From Tillandsia leiboldiana (taxonomy: Eukaryota > Streptophyta > Magnoliopsida > Poales > Bromeliaceae), in assembly GCA_029204045.2 (NCBI GenBank), contig JAQNDB010000103.1:62001-126000 (forward strand): a stretch of DNA of 64,000 nt, read 5' to 3'. The notes under the pieces are model-generated. The model was given only the letters and a program-made list of their open reading frames with translations, did not search any database and was not told where the DNA came from. The translations under genes were made by a program, and so were the position numbers. Position 1 is the first letter of the stretch. Each line of letters starts with the position of its first letter. Below are positions 23,490 to 36,384 of the stretch, piece by piece.

Positions 23490-26165
23490 TGTCACGCCCC
23501 GAGTTTACAAAATCAGGTCTGAAATTTTTTTTTTCTTTTGAATAAATCAGAATTTGCAAAACAGGCGTAACAGACCGCCACACATATAGGAAATCCCCTA
23601 TCCACCGGGATAGTGTCTTTCCTATACATGCACGGCTAGGCTAATCCAATCAATCAGAGAGTAAATCATATCTCACTAAACTATGCTAATCATCAGGAAT
23701 AATCCGAAACATCAAAATATCAACAATCTAAAATATTCACATAAACTGGATCTGAAATATCATAATGAAAGTCAGCTACAAATCGTAGGGGATCTCAATC
23801 CTCGATCTATCTCATCAGGGGACAGCTCTATCGTGACAGGCTCTCTGGATCGTCCCGACATCCCACTACCCGAACGACCTGAAAAACAGTCACCCGAGGG
23901 TGTGAGACACACCGGAGTGTATCCCAGTGGGCACGACGAGCCGAGAAATAGCTAATCGTACCTACTGGGTACTAAAATCTACGGATAGTAATAGATCAAT
24001 AGGTACAGCTGAACAGTATATAACGTCTACTGATAATCAATCCACAGATGAAACTGACTAGGCAGATAATCAGCGCAAGGGAACTGCAGGTAATGAATGC
24101 TGGAAATCAAAGTCAAGCAGACAACTGAGTGATCAAATAGCAGTTCTACCAAAAATCAAACAGTAGATACGTGAAGGAACTGGCAGGTACGTATACTGGA
24201 AGTCAAGATATAACAGCAATAATCCATCATGAAAGCTGTAGATCATATATGCTGGAAATCAACAGATAACTACAAGAATCATGTATAAGGAGCTGCAAGT
24301 GATGAAAGCATGTCTGCAGATAATAATACTGGAAATAACTGAGCAACAGTACAAGTAACAGTAATGCGTCAAAGGTAGAAATCCAAGTACCAATCATGCG
24401 CCAATATGGTCTCATAGGACCTCAGGCAAAGCCACTGTTCGGCACCCCATCCGCTGACATAACCTGCACTTAACGGACGCCAAGCAGTCCTGGTGCAAAG
24501 GCTCACGGGTCTTATCTCAAGACCACTTTACCGGCAAAGAACAAGCTCCACGGGGAGCGACCCCGGCCATGTTCGTGAAGTACAGTAGTGCATGGCAAAT
24601 CATAATGCTCAATCTCACGGTCTAGTGACGGGTAGTCGGCAACACGCCGAGATCCCAACAGGGAATCATCTGTCTATTTCTCAATCAGGATCAATCAATC
24701 ATGCATATCAACAATATATCAAGAACCATCTCAAATGACAGGACTCAACGAGTATAATCAAATCATGCATATCTGAATAAGCAGTATGACAAATGACATG
24801 GAACTAGCAGGAATAATCGATCATGACATCTATATATCAGGATATGAAAGCTGACAAGCAGATGTGTATAAATATAGTGTGTCTAAGGGATCAGTGTCTA
24901 TCTCGAAAATCATGCGGATGTATAGGTGCAATCATCAGGACTAATCATGTATCCGGAATACAAGGAGTATATACCCGAATAATAGCATATCAAACATGCA
25001 CAATACTAGGAATCAAGATGTCTGTATATATCAATCAATCATGGGTCTATCATGCATAACTGGAATATCAAAGCAAGTAACAACAGGCATGATCAGACCA
25101 CAGGAATCTACTGTACTGAGACATATGAGCTGCTGAACCGGAAAGAAATCCAAGTAATATCTGAATATAATTCAGTATAACAATTGACAGGAATCAATAC
25201 GCATACTCAGATCATGCAAGTCTATGTATCAAAATATAAAAGCTGATGAGCAGGTATACATGATATGTCTAAGGTGATCCAAGTCTATCAGGACGATCAT
25301 ATGGCATATAGATCACATCATCAGGACCTAAACAAAAACAGGTGTCCGACTGGACTAAAGCAACCAGAGGGCCGAATAGATAAAGCCCGGACCGAAGATA
25401 ACCCACCTGAATGTAGGCCGATCCAACGACTCCAACAGAAGGCTCTTGGCGGAGTTTAGACTGCAAGGACCTGGATCACGAATCCTAATAGGACGGATAA
25501 CCACATCTATAAATGTTCTTTACATCGAAGTATGCGAAACTCGCGCGAAGCCGTTAAACCGACGATTTTGCCGGTTTCGGACCCGATAACCAATTTTCGC
25601 TAAAACAGGGAGCCGTTGGCTTCTAACGAAAAGCTTAGGAATCTGTACCAATGCCCTAGACAGCAAGCATCATTGTCTACAATGGGCATTTGACCTAGGG
25701 TTTCCCGAAATCGCACTTTATAGCTTTTTAGAGAGCCTTTTTCGGCTCGTTCTCTTAACTGGAAAATCATTTTTAAGAAACCGTCACTTCCAGGTGAATT
25801 TAACTTGCTGAACACCGTGCCTCACCCAATTGCGGCAGCACGGAACATGAGGAAAACTTGTCGGCCACAATATACTCCTCTAACTAGACTAAATGCATTT
25901 TTGTTTCTCCGGTTATCAAAACCTAATTCCGACATGAGCATCGCGTGCAGTGACCCCCAATTGCGAGGAGCTCACTGAGCGACTTGCAAACAGCCCCAAC
26001 GTACTAGGGCAACTATTCGCATAAGGCTTAGTTTTAAAATAACTTAAATCCATTCATAAATGTTCAAACCTTTTATATCAAAATGTCTCTGGAAAGTTGC
26101 CAGGACACCAGGGCTCACCATATTTGACAGCCAGACTGCTGGATCACAGAGATCCAAGTCCCTCG
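23490..26165 (-). mobile_element. Element B': LTR related to B, minus strand, cut by the assembly gap
   Basis: It begins TGTCACGCCCCGAG in the 5S spacer right after GGACGTTGA. The first ~100 bp are the reverse complement of the terminal module of B (13120-13207). Further in are the counterparts of the GTACCCAGTAGGTAC block (about 23955), the palindrome block with one mismatch (about 24525) and the CGGTCCGGGC block (about 25385). At least 2676 bp are present; the rest is lost in the gap. No gag or pol is seen. The left duplication would be GTTGA (23485-23489), but the other end is missing. Confidence 0.85.
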
Positions 26166-26265
26166 NNNNNNNNNNNNNNNNNNNNNNNNNNNNNNNNNNN
26201 NNNNNNNNNNNNNNNNNNNNNNNNNNNNNNNNNNNNNNNNNNNNNNNNNNNNNNNNNNNNNNNNN
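26166..26265. other. Assembly gap, exactly 100 N
   Basis: Exactly 100 N is a common placeholder for a gap of unknown size. The rest of B', one LTR and part of the internal region of the A copy, and probably further B and 5S sequence, should lie here. Confidence 0.99.
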
Positions 26266-27605
26266 TCGCCCTCCAGAACTCTGGCGTTGTCCCGCCGACT
26301 GATGGGAAGGCGCAGATCGTCCCCTCCGAGAAGACGTGCTCGGTGTGGGGACTATGCGTGGAGCAGAAACGGATGTGATAGCGAGAGAAACAGTGGATTG
26401 AGCAGATGCAGATCTCTGAGGGCAGTCTGCTAATGTGCCCGGCCGCCCACACTTGTAGCAACGGCCATGGCGCTGATCGCAGGTAACTGCTCGGTGTGGT
26501 CCACCACAAAATACACACGGGCGCGGAGCCCGCTGTTGATGCTAGCAGAACCACCACAGCCTATCATGTGTCGAGGGTACTTGGGTGGCTTCCAGCTGCT
26601 CGGTGCTCCACCCCTGTCTCCAGGAAACGATCTCTTCTTTCCTTCCCTTCTCTGAGGCCTGACGCTGGAGCACGAAGTGCTACTATATCAGCCTCCACAG
26701 AAAGGGCCCGGTTGACGAGACCCGATACACCCGGATGTACAAAGAAGAGGAAGTCGTCTGTATTCAGGTCGAGGCCCTGGGAAAAAGCCGGACCTTGCTT
26801 GCTCATCCCGCACCGCATGTGGAACAAAGCACCAACACGGGAGAAACTCCCGCTCATAATCCCGCCACAGTGCGGTCTCCCTGATGCATCGTCCCAGCTG
26901 CCGCTCAAGGACCCTGCTTCGTTACATCATTCAGATAGCGGTCGTTATAGTGCGTCCTTGAAGACTTGCCACTGGGGTTCATTCCCCCGTACTGATCTCT
27001 CAAAACTTCAGACCCACCAATGATCAGCCTAAACCCTCGAGGCAGTGTGCAGCTAAGTGTACACGGTCACGATCTTCCGTATACACGTCTCTGAAAAGCT
27101 TCTCCATACGCAGCACCAATTTTCGACAGCCAATCATCATCAGTGGCGCCATCAAAAGTAAGCGGCTGAAAATTCTAAACTCCATCAGGACCGCCTTCGC
27201 TCGGGCCTTTTCAGCTGAGCCGCATCCTCTGTAGCGGCAGGCGTCGTCGGCCGAGAAGAGGTCCGGCAGCAGCAACCGGTGGGTCGCTAACGGTAGCAAG
27301 CAGCAACCCCAGAGTGGTGGCAGTCGCCGGGGCTGTCGCTACAGGTGGCGCTGGGGCAGCAGGAGGTACAACTGACTCCTCTGGTACTGGCTCAGGTGGC
27401 TGAACAGGTGGCAGGGCAGGGTGCAGAACAGCAGCTGCTGCTGTACTAGTGCTGAACCACAGCGGTCAGTGCATAATTGGTCTGCTGCATCTGCTGAAAT
27501 CTATCGGAGCCCTCTGGCTCCCTCGGCACTCTGGGAGGCGGCCGACACCTCGGCCTCTGCCTGCACCTCGCCCATCATCACCACCCTGACGTCCAGGTCG
27601 AGCCA
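26266..27605 (-). pseudogene. gag: gag of A2, heavily frameshifted
   Basis: This is the counterpart of A1 gag from the initiator (27605) to the nucleocapsid tail, where the gap cuts it. Dozens of one-base losses and gains break the frame, many in short homopolymers. Fragments of the capsid (DRDRVHLAAHCLEG) and the Gly/Arg N-terminus can still be read in shifting frames. The pattern looks more like uncorrected long-read sequence than decay, because the adjoining LTR is nearly perfect. It should not be taken as evidence of real inactivation. Confidence 0.85.
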
Positions 27606-27762
27606 TAACTGAAATATAAACAACTAGGTTAGGATATACTCAAATAGTGATAAAACACTTGAGCTTCTAACCTAGGAAACATACACATCCCCGCGCACTC
27701 ACGTCAGACTCAAGTCATCCTAGGGCTCAATCCTAGCCATTTCCTAGGTATCCTATACCTAT

Positions 27763-27774
27763 GCTCTGATACCA
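27763..27774 (-). other. Primer-binding site of A2
   Basis: TGGTATCAGAGC on the minus strand, 7 bp inside the LTR end at 27782, as in A1. Confidence 0.9.
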
Positions 27775-27781
27775 TCTAATC

Positions 27782-27817
27782 TGTCACGCCCCGAGTTTCA
27801 AAACAGGGTTTAGAGAA

Positions 27818-27848
<31 letters not shown>

Positions 27849-30800
27849 GAGTTCAAACTTTAACTCAGGACGTGAACAGACCGCCACATGCATAGGAAAA
27901 TCCTCTGTCCACACGGACAGAGTCTCCCCTATACATGCTCGGCTAGGCAGATACATATGCAATCAGAGAGCAGTATAATAACAACTAAACCAAATATAAA
28001 ACTCTACAGCTAACACATCCACATCAACACATGACATAGTCCACAAATACTCTAACTAAGAAGAATACAAAAATATCTATGATCACGATACTGTAAACTG
28101 GAAATACTAGCACTGGGCCACTGCGGCCAATAGCAGGGGACAACTCTAGCGCAACAACTCACTGGATCGTCCCAATCTCCCAGCACCCGACTGACCTGAA
28201 AAATGGTCACCCAGGGGGTGTGAGATACACTCTACATGTATCCCAGTGGGCACGACGGGCCGAGAAATAGCAAGTCGTACCTACCGGATACAATGATAAG
28301 CGGATAGCAAAAGCAGGATATAACTGAAAGCTGAATAACAAGATGTAGATAAAAAATCTAAGCATGCTGAAGTGGACAACAGGGGTACTCATATAAAGAC
28401 TAATCATGCAATAAACACAACTGGTAAGCAGAAACTGATCATGCTGATAAATCTGACGAGAAGATAATGATCATACAATAACAAAGCTGGTAACTAACAA
28501 TGCTGCAACCTGGAAGTGCTGAAAGACAACAAATATAAATACCCAATCAATGCCACTATTGGTTCCAAGGACCTCAGGCTAAATGCCACTTTTGGTCTCA
28601 CAGAACCTCAGGCTAAATACCACCTGTACACCAATCTGCTGTCATAACCCTCTGGGCTCACGGGTCGCCACTGCTGACCACTTTACCGGTAAAGTACACC
28701 ACTGCGGGGGATCAACCCGCTAGTGTACGTGAAAGAACAGCTGGCTCTGTGGCGATCATAATGCTGATGCTCAAGCTCGTGGTCTAAAGACCACACAAAC
28801 GGCAATAAGCTGAGAAATCCCTATCGGGATGCTGAAGGCTGTAATAATCACAGATGCTATACAACTGAATCTGAATAACAGAAGCTGAATATCTGAACTG
28901 TAACTGAAACTAAATAGCAGAACTGTACACCTATTCTATCATGCATCATAGAACAGGAAATGCTGGCATAACTAGGCTGATAACCAAACAAACATGGTAT
29001 ATGTCAAGCTGTATAACCCTATACGTACTAAATGCTGAGAATGAAAGCATATAAAGAGCTCAACTGAAATATCTAGGCAACATAGCTGTAACAACTGAAT
29101 GCTGGAATCGAAATAAACAGAAAGGCTCAAGCATAGGCTCAGGGTTACACCAAAAACAGGGGTCCAACCTACCACGGCACCCCATAGGGCCAACCTGATA
29201 AAGCCCGGACCGAAGATAAACCCACCTCAATGATCTCGGTGGCTGCTGGATGGCTCGCAAGATGGCGGCAGACTGCTGGGACCTGAATCATAAGTACAGG
29301 TCAGAAATAGACTCTCACACATACCCAACCCACTGACACACTGTGGGCAGACAAGCTAAACAGGGAACTTCGCTGAAGTCCCGGAAACTTTCGAATTTTC
29401 GGAAATCCGCCGATAGATCCACTATGACCCAATCTGTGCTGAACAATAACCAAAACTCGTGAAACTTCACGTGCTGCCCAAGAATGTCTAACTTAGGACA
29501 TTTAGGCCCTAACATCAGACTCTGGGTAATCCTGTGCACCGGCAAAGCCGTAACCACTGAAACACTCCCGGGAAGCCCATTTTGGCTCCGGAAGTTGCAA
29601 ACTAATAACTAAAATCACCGAGCTCTTTAGAATAGCACCGGGAACAGCCACTGATATTTGGCAACACAAATTAATCACTAACATTTCTCGAATTGCGTGA
29701 TTAACGCCGAATCGCCGTTAAACCGGCGATTTTGCCGATTTACGGTTCGGGATCCAATTCCCGCTCAACGAAAAGCATCGGACCTCCAACAAAAGGTTTA
29801 GAGATCATGTGTACACTGTACAAAGCAGCTAGTATGGTCACAATTTCATTTAGGCCCCCGGGATTTTACCAATTTGCATAAAAGCATGCATTTTCATGCT
29901 AATTTCGCTTGTATTTAATTTCGGAATGCTATTTTAATGAACCGACACCACCAGCAGGTGGCTCTCAACTTGTTGGATACCGTGCTCACCTTTTGGGAGC
30001 AACGCGAAACTCGAATAAAACTTCGGGCCAAAAATTCCTATATTTAAAGGCTCTAAATGCTACAATTAACACCTACACTTGACCAAACCCAAATTAGATG
30101 CAAGCATCATGTTCAGAAGACCAAAAGAACTCAGAGGCTCACCAACTAGGTGCTGCGGGGTGACCAGAAACATCGCTGGAGCAAAACGACTCCAAAACAT
30201 AAGCTTAAAGAGCTCCACAAACAAGATCTCTCCATCTATTCAGTCATCTGCTGAAATAAAATGAGTATCATGCTCAGGAGGTTTGCAGAAGTCGTATGCT
30301 CTCTTGCTGGATGCACAGAACCAATTTGGTTCTCTCGAGCATTTCTTCGAACACTTGGTGGGCTACAAACAATATACACAAACTTTAAAGGCATTAATGG
30401 TGGATTCTTATACAAGGGTTCAGGGCTTCAAGCACAAACACCAGTAGGTGCTAAATGACTCTACTAAGCTTGCTGGGCGCATGGCCGGCGACGAGACTCG
30501 GTGGCGGCGGCGGCGGAGCACTCATGGCTGGTTCTTGCACCATTAATGGTGCAACTTCAACTGAGCAACATGGGTCACATGCAAAAGCCTCCTTGGGTCC
30601 CTCTCCACCCAAGGATGGCAGCTGGAGCATTGGCCGGCGACGAGAAGCCGCAGCGGCGCCGGAGCAACAAGCTCGGCCGGAGCAAAGTTAGCCCGGAACT
30701 AGGGCTCGGATCTGCGAAGCGCACACTACGCCATATGCTATGAAACTTCTTGGGGATATTCTCTAAGCCCTACAGAATTTTCCTATCATCTTGGTTCGAA

Positions 30801-32033
30801 GCTGGAGCCACCGGATGCAGCAAACGGCTTGGGCGGAGCGATCTAGGGTTCCGGCGGGTGCATTTTCCCCGCCGGCAACCCGGAGCATTCCCGACTTCGG
30901 GGTTCGGCTGGGAGGTTCACCAAGAGGTGATGGAGGGGCTCAGGGCATCAAGGTAGCAAGAAAAACACAAAAACACAAGACCTCACCTTCGCCGGATCCG
31001 AGGAAGAAGAAGTTGCCGAGGTTCCTTCTCCGGCGACGGCAGGCTATGGGCTCTTCGGGGTAGGCTTCAAGGTGCCAAAGGATAAACCCAGGAGACACCA
31101 AACTTGGGCTGTTGCGATTTGATGGCCTCCCCACACAACCAATCCCGAAATCAAGAACCAAGGTTACTTGTTCTTCGTTTTTCCGGCGACGGGGGAGGCG
31201 GCCGACGGTGCAGGTGCTCGGGAAGAGAAGTCGTAGGGATCGTGGGGTGGCTGCGGTTACACACAAGGAGCGGCTAGGGTTCTCACAATGAAAACCCAAA
31301 AAACTATAATATAAAATGCAACAAATTGCTATTTAGCCCTCAACTCTTTGTATTTTGCTATGAGCCCTTTACTGTAGAACAATTATGCACAGAGGTCCCT
31401 CTTGAACAAGTTTGGAGCAATTCCACACATAAAATATAAGGACTCTTTGCGAAATATTGTAACTTTTTGCATATTTCACGCTTTTTGAGACAACCGGGTT
31501 GTCAAACTGAAAAATGGACACCGCCACGACGTCCGGCTCGACAAAACCTATCAGGTAGCGATTTTGGTTTGCTAAAATTTAGCTCCATAAATTTTAAAAT
31601 CCATCTTATACTGTAAATTATACAGTTCGGCACGCTTTACGAGGCTTTAGGCTCGTAAAATGCAAATTTCGTCAGCGCCACTGCGCTCAGAACATCGAAA
31701 ATAGCTAAGACTGACTACTCACACCCTTATGTTCGTCCGTCGACGGGGGATTTAAAACAGGAGGTTACTATTCACTACTTAAGTCGCGGGGCCCGCCCGG
31801 GTCTTTGCTGATTTCTGGATAATCCGACCGTTGGATCGTAAACATATGAATATGAATCTTTCATGTTTCGACGAGACGGTCGCAAAGGTGATCTCGGATT
31901 TTCGAGATCAGGCCCCGATCAAAAGTCGATATTTTAGGGCCACTATTGCACCACTAATAGTTCAATTTTACTATTTAATAACCCAGGCAACTATTTAAAC
32001 TTAATTTCAGATTTTAAAATCACGGTTACTACA
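27782..32033 (-). repeat. 5' LTR of A2
   Basis: This 4252-bp copy of 8844-13119 has a 26-bp deletion after 31734 (TTATGTTC joins GTCCGTCG), near the sense-strand LTR start. The first ~200 bp (27782-27990) share the indel noise of the gag part; the remainder differs from the A1 copy at very few sites. Confidence 0.92.
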
Positions 32034-32121
32034 GTCTGTTACGCCCGTTTTGCAAACTCTGATTTATCAAAAGAAAAAAAAAAAATTTTCAGACCTGATT
32101 TTTAAAACTCGGGGCGTGACA
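32034..32121 (+). mobile_element. Right tail of a B LTR (duplicate of 13120-13207)
   Basis: It has the same 88-bp tail, the same GTCTG junction to A and the same junction to CCCGCGCGCGAAG of the 5S spacer. It marks the B-5S junction as duplicated together with A2. Confidence 0.9.
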
Positions 32122-32201
32122 CCCGCGCGCGAAGCTATGGCCGCCTTGCCGAACCGGGCGCGAGGCGGCGCCATAAGAGGGCCGGCCGGCACAATGTTGT
32201 C

Positions 32202-32320
32202 GGACGCGATCATACCAGCACTAAATCACCGGATCCCATCAGAACTCCGCAGTTTAGTGTGCTTGGGCGAGAGTAGTACTGGGATGGGTGACCCCCTGGG
32301 AAGTCCTCGTGTTGCATCCC
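32202..32320 (+). rRNA. 5S rRNA gene, copy 14
   Basis: The copy has 119 nt and is identical to copy 1, including T4C, G25T, A54T and A80G. Confidence 0.95.
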
Positions 32321-33019
32321 TCATTATTTTGCAAATTTTCCCGGCTGTTTTGATTTCGGACTCAAATTTTAAATTTTTTTCTTTTTATTCTAGATTTAAA
32401 ATTAAATGTAAATTTTAATTTTTCAAGTGACAAATTTCAAAATATTATTTTCGAATCTTAAATTTTAAGCTTAAAAATATAAATATTTAAAAATGTAGAT
32501 TTGATATTTCAAATTAAAATTTTTACATTTAATTTTACCTTTAAATTTTCAATTTTTAAATTTTGATTTTAGACTTTAAATTCAAAATTTAAATTTTGAT
32601 TTAAAAATTTAAAATGCAAATTTTGAAATTTCAAATTATAAATTAATATTTTAAATTAAAATGTCGAATTTTAAATTTTCTTGTGCAAATTTAAATTTCA
32701 ATTCGAAATTCAAATTATTCTAAAATAAGATTTAGAAAAAAATATTATTAGCAAACAGAGAAATTTTTTACCAGATTGTTTTAAAAAATAAACTTTCCGT
32801 CTAATCTCAGCCAAACGCGCGACAGTCTTTAGGCAAAATCAATTCGGACCAAACTATTACCGCTTACCGAAATTGGACGTTGAGCCTTCTTCTTCTTCTT
32901 CTTCTTCTTCTTCTATGCGCTGCACGTCCAAAACGGGCGCCCGCGCGCGAAGCTATGGCAGCCTTGCCGAACCGGGCGCGAGGCGGCGCCATATGAGGGC
33001 CGGCCGGCACAATGATGTC

Positions 33020-33138
33020 GGATGCGATCATACCAGCACTAAAGCACCGGATCCCATCAGAACTCCGCAGTTAAGTGTGCTTGGGCGAGAGTAGTACTAG
33101 GATGGGTGACCTCCTGGGAAGTCCTCGTGTTGCATCCC
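33020..33138 (+). rRNA. 5S rRNA gene, copy 15
   Basis: The copy has 119 nt with only C93T, as in copy 2. Its upstream box is ATATGA. Confidence 0.96.
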
Positions 33139-33835
33139 CCATTATTTTATAAATTTTCCCGGCTGTTTTGATATCGGACTCAAATTTTAATTTTTTTTTT
33201 TATTCTAGATTTAAAATTAAATGTAAATTTTAATTTTTCAAATGACAAATTTCAAAATATTATTTTCGAATCTTAAATTTTAAGTTTAAAAATATAAATA
33301 TTTAAAAATGTAGATTTGATATTTCAAATTGTAATTTTTACTTTTAATTTTACCTTTAAATTTTTAATTTTTAAATTTTTATTTTAGACTTTAAATTGAA
33401 AATTTAAATTTTGATTTAAAAATTTAAAATGCAAATTTTGAAATTTCAAATTATAAATTAATATTTTAAATTAAAATGTCGAATTTTAAATTTTTTTGTG
33501 CAAATTTAAATTTTAATTCGAAATTCAAATTATTCTAAAATAAGATTTAGAAAAAAATATTATTAGCAAACAGAGAAATTTTTTACCAGATTGTTTTAAA
33601 AAATAAACTTTCCGTCTAATCTCAGCCAAACGCGCGACAGTCTTTAGGCAAAAATCAATTCGGACCAAACAATTACCGCTTACCGAAATTGTACATTGTG
33701 CCTTCTTCTTCTTCTTCTTCTTCTTCTTCTATGCGCTGCTCGTCCAAAACGGGCGCCCGCGCGCGAAGGTATGGCCGCCTTGCCGAACCGGGCGCGAGGC
33801 GGCGCCATAAGAGGGCCGGCCGGCATAATGTTGTC

Positions 33836-33954
33836 TAATGCGATCATACCAGCACTAAAGCACCGGATTCCATCAGAACTCCGTAGTTAAGTGTGCTTGG
33901 GCGAGAGTAGTACTAGGATAGGTGACCTCCTGGGAAGTCCTCGTGTTGCTTCCC
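33836..33954 (+). rRNA. 5S rRNA gene, copy 16
   Basis: The copy has 119 nt. GG at 1-2 is replaced by TA, with C34T, C49T, G85A, C93T and A115T. The changed 5' end and A115T would weaken terminal helix I, so it is probably non-functional. Confidence 0.93.
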
Positions 33955-34620
33955 TTTTTATTTTGAAAATTTTCCCAGCTGTTTTTATTTCGGACTCAAA
34001 TATTAAATTTTTTTTTTTTATTCTAGATTTAAAATTAAAAGTAAATTTTAATTTTTCAAATGACAAATTTCAAAATATTATTTTCGAATCTTAAATTTTA
34101 AGTTTAAAAATATAAATATTTAAAAATGTAGATTTGATATTTCAAATTGCAATTTTTACTTTTAATTTTACCTTTAAATTTTAAATTTTTAAATTTTGAT
34201 TTTAGACTTTAAATTGAAAATTTAAATTTTGATTTAAAAATTTAAAATGCAAATTTTGAAATTTCAAATTATAAATTAATATTTTAAATTAAAATGTCGA
34301 ATTTTAAATTTTCTTGTGCAAATTTAAATTTCAATTCGAAATTCAAATTATTCTAAAATAAGATTTAGAAAAAAATATTAGTAGCAAACAGAGAAATTTT
34401 TTACCAGATTGTTTTAAAAAATAAACTTTCCGTCTAAGCTCAGCCAAACGCGCGACAGTCTTTAGGCAAAATCAATTCGGACCAAACTATTACCGCTTAC
34501 CGAAATTGGACGTTGAGCCTTCTTCTTCTTCTTCTTCTTCTTCTATGCGCTGCACGTCCAAAACGGGCGCCCGCGCGCGAAGCTATGGTCGCCTTGCCGA
34601 ACCGGGCGCGAGGCGGCGCC

Positions 34621-34625
34621 ACAAG
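34621..34625. repeat. Left target-site duplication of element C (ACAAG)
   Basis: ACAAG here pairs with ATAAG at 43991-43995, one mismatch. ATAAG is the start of the 5S -28 box in this array. Confidence 0.85.
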
Positions 34626-35451
34626 TGTAGAAACTCGAAATATCTCATTTTAATAAATAGACTAAAAGCGAATTTTGAGCGGGTTTTAAATTCAGAAGAC
34701 CCCTGTTAACCTAAATGGTCAATCGCCAGTGTGCAAGTTGCACGATTTACGAGGCAAAAAGGCTATTTTCCAATGCAGACATGATCTTGGAAATCCGAAT
34801 TGACCGTTGCGATCGTCTCGTCGAACTGAGTGAGATTCATATTCAGCACTTTTCGATCTGACGGTCGGATCTTCCAGAAATCAGGGAAGAAGCGGGCGAA
34901 ATAGCCGCGACCAATGTAACAGTGCTCTATGCACAGTGCACTTAAGTGAGTTACTGTATATGAACAGTAACCCTGATTTTCGGGACCCCGACGAATACAA
35001 CGTTGACTAATTCACTGTTCGGAATCCGAATATAGTGATCCAGGTAGTCATTTCGAACGGTTTCATCGTTCTGGACGCAATGGCACTGACGGAATTTCTG
35101 TTTGACGGCCCTAGAGCCTCGAAACGCGCGATAACTGTGTTTCGGTACAGTATAAGATGGAATTTAAAAATTAGAGAGCAAAATTTTAGCGAACCAAAAT
35201 CGCTACCTGATAGGTTTCGTCGAGCCGGACGTCGTGGCGGTGTCAGATTTTCAGTTTGACAATCCGGTTGTCTCGAAAAGCGTGAAACACAGCTAAAATA
35301 CGGCTTTTTTGCACAATGGTCCCTAGATTTCTTGCCTCGGATTGCGTGCCACGGCTTGGAGAGGGACTTGTCTGTGAAACAAAAGTGCTGTGAGGGTTTG
35401 GGATCTGAATACAAGGAAGTAGAGGGGGCAAATTGCAAGTTGCACTATACC

Positions 35452-35459
35452 TATATAAG
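35452..35459 (+). promoter_or_regulatory. TATA box in the C 5' LTR
   Basis: TATATAAG is followed about 30 nt later by CTAGGGTTTTCC and then AACCCTACTCC, typical plant leader sequence. The element transcript probably starts there. Confidence 0.65.
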
Positions 35460-36309
35460 TGCACATTCCGAACTAGGGTTTTCCACAAACTCTAAACCCT
35501 ACTCCTCTAAACCTTGCCCTAGCCGCCTGTCCCAACAGATTTCCCTCATCTCTGCCGTGCTCCCCGGAGCCTCCCCGCACCGGCCGCCGCTTCATCGCCG
35601 GAGAAGCCCATGAAACGATCTTGGACTCAGGCCTTGGGTGTTGTTGGAGAAGGAAGCATCAAGGAGGCCAAGTTGTTTCAAACCTTCCTGCGAACCCCTC
35701 TGTGAGGTCGACACCCAGCCTGGGTGAAGCCACAGCCGAGCGCCGCCGCGGCCACCACCCTTCTTCTCCAATATCTCCGGCGAGGTAAGAGGATGGAATT
35801 AATTTAATTTAACTGGCTCGGGGGTGGGTCTAAAGTGTTGCTGACGTCGATACGATCTTCTCTGTGAAACCCGAGCCGCCGCCGTCGACCCTGGTGCCGG
35901 CGGAAGCCACGCGTTGCCGGAAAACGATAATCGGCCGAGCTTCATCACGGGTTCCATCCGGCCGTCAAAACCTTTATCAAGACCGTTGATCTTGACTTTC
36001 TCGGTTACTGCAAGCTTCTCACGAAGTTTGGATTGGATCGGATGAAGATCGGCGGAGATCAAGCATGCCCTAGAACCGGCCGTTTTTGAACCGCAGTCGT
36101 TTCTCGCCGTCCGGCGCCGCCGCAGCCCCGAGCCGCCGTCCAACTACCCAGCAAGCACCGGGGGATCGAGAGGATCACTTTTATCCATCTTGCGCCGGCC
36201 CAGACCTCGCCGGCCGGAATCTGCCATTAATGGTGGTCATCTTCACCGAGCTTGGAGAATTTTATCTCCGGCGATCGCCGGAGCTCCGTCAGATGGGATA
36301 ACGGCTCAG

Positions 36310-36384
36310 GTGAGTTCCCTTGGTCCTTGTGAAGCTCCCCGTGCACTTGCATGTCAGTCCTAACATCGGGTTTGTTTGCACCAG
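36310..36384 (+). other. Predicted 75-bp intron in the C 5' LTR leader
   Basis: CAG|GTGAGT is the donor. CTAAC lies about 20 nt before the acceptor GCACCAG, followed by AGTTGCACC. The LTRs of D have an intron of exactly the same length between matching exon ends (51276-51350). Confidence 0.55.

Larger units (their letters stand above)
26266..32033 (-). mobile_element. Element A2: partial copy of A (gag relic plus 5' LTR)
   Basis: The sequence corresponds to 7316-13119 of A1, in the same orientation. The 3' LTR and the end of the internal region are missing in the gap. It ends CTACA at 32033 and is followed by GTCTG and the same B tail and 5S junction as A1. It is therefore a duplicate of the A1 locus, not a separate insertion. 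From the gap to about 27990 it has dense single-base indels against A1; beyond that it is almost identical. Confidence 0.9.
32122..34625 (+). repeat. 5S rDNA tandem array, block 2 (3 genes and the start of a fourth unit)
   Basis: The first two units duplicate those at 13208-14700, with shared private variants (GATATCGG in the spacer, ATATGA upstream box). The third unit differs from its positional partner. The fourth unit is interrupted at 34625 by element C inside the promoter box. Confidence 0.96.

Noticed and set aside
26060..26557. Open frames running through the N gap
   Set aside because: Their middle is unknown sequence and both flanks belong to retroelement LTR or gag.
23490..32121. 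B' plus A2 plus the B tail as one element with a single pair of target duplications
   Set aside because: The left flank (GTTGA, about -135) and right flank (CCCGC, about -80) are different sites of the 5S spacer, orientations differ, and the gap prevents joining them.
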